A stretch of DNA of 64,000 nt from Chionoecetes opilio (taxonomy: Eukaryota; Arthropoda; Malacostraca; Decapoda; Majidae), in the NCBI GenBank assembly GCA_016584305.1, contig JACEEZ010022711.1, positions 96,664-160,663 on the forward strand, in the 5' to 3' direction. The number at the start of each line of letters is the position of its first letter. Position 1 is the stretch's first letter. The position numbers were made by a program, and so were the translations under genes. Below the pieces are notes generated by a model, which was not told the origin of the DNA, ran no database searches, and worked only from the letters and a program-made list of their open reading frames with translations. This document shows, one piece after another, positions 63,690 through 64,000 of the stretch.

Positions 63690-64000
63690 TGGTGATGGAG
63701 AAGGAAGGGGGGGGTGGTAGAGATGAAGGTGGGATAACAGGGTTGTGTTGGTAATGGAAGGGGGGAAACGGGGGAGGGGGGTTTGTAATACATGGCACAG
63801 ATGTAAAAAAAAAAAAAAAAAAAATAAGAAAAGAAAATAAAGAAGGGGGTGATGGTGTTGGTGGGAAACGGGGGGGGGGGGTGTAATGGGCATGGAGAAG
63901 GCGGTGTTGGGGGTGTGAGTGGTTAAAACGGGGGTGGATCCACCCCCCCCCCTACTCCCTACCCCCCTCCCCATCACCACGTGGTCATGGGAGTAGGGGG
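63690..64000. repeat. G-rich low-complexity sequence with A and C runs
   Basis: Runs of 7-10 G, an A run of about 22 at 63807 and a C run near 63941. No coding signal; possible G-quadruplex-forming or mis-assembled sequence at the window edge. Confidence 0.8.

Overview
The window is eukaryotic genomic DNA, very probably from a decapod crustacean (a brachyuran, Portunus-like crab). The reasons are AT-rich intronic sequence packed with long dinucleotide tracts, several non-LTR retrotransposon families whose translated products I recognise from crab genomes, tRNA-derived SINEs, and one host gene split into short exons by introns of up to 21 kb. The species call is inference. The gene and element calls rest on reading frames and boundaries in the sequence.

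Host gene. Seven exons on the + strand (1060-1259, 22060-22186, 41022-41148, 48574-48722, 49555-49693, 53175-53327, 57677-57876) have GT..AG borders and mutually compatible phases. They encode 365 codons of the middle of an IQCA1/DRC11-like protein (dynein regulatory complex subunit 11, also called IQ and AAA domain-containing protein 1), ending just after the AAA Walker A motif. The N-terminus (IQ motif) and the rest of the AAA domain lie outside. Almost everything else is intron fill of this gene. On the minus strand in intron 3 there may be two exons of a small cysteine-containing protein and an ORF with a MADF-like start; both calls are tentative.

Intron 1 (1260-22059). A piggyBac-like MITE, a possible solo LTR, and a Jockey/CR1-like LINE copy are followed by a 13-kb Ty3/Gypsy element in minus orientation (7429-20467) with 1.63-kb LTRs. 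The element carries an SGNH-hydrolase ORF between its 5' LTR and gag. One LTR contains an RTE-like LINE, the other a Harbinger-like element with smaller repeats inside it.

Intron 2 (22187-41021). This holds an RTE-like LINE split by an 844-bp palindromic foldback, and a pair of tRNA-derived SINEs. A TIR-bounded unit (26340-28506) carries a well-preserved transposase-like gene of an unnamed family, interrupted by a SINE with a 12-bp target duplication. A hAT element (from 29824) is disrupted by an RTE-like copy and a Jockey-like LINE, and a three-level nest of LINEs lies at 35640-39060.

Introns 3-7. Pogo/Tigger-like elements lie at 43865, 47572 and 53918, the last with an RTE-like insertion and a 14-bp target duplication. 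There are also several SINEs, a 562-bp palindrome at 49973, a degenerate LINE RT, a Tc1-like remnant and a second hAT pseudogene (59828-62337). The window ends in G-rich low-complexity DNA.

The RTE-like family has landed in five other mobile elements, so it is the youngest major family here. All the element genes look dead or frameshifted, apart from the transposase-like gene at 26676, which is open apart from one SINE.
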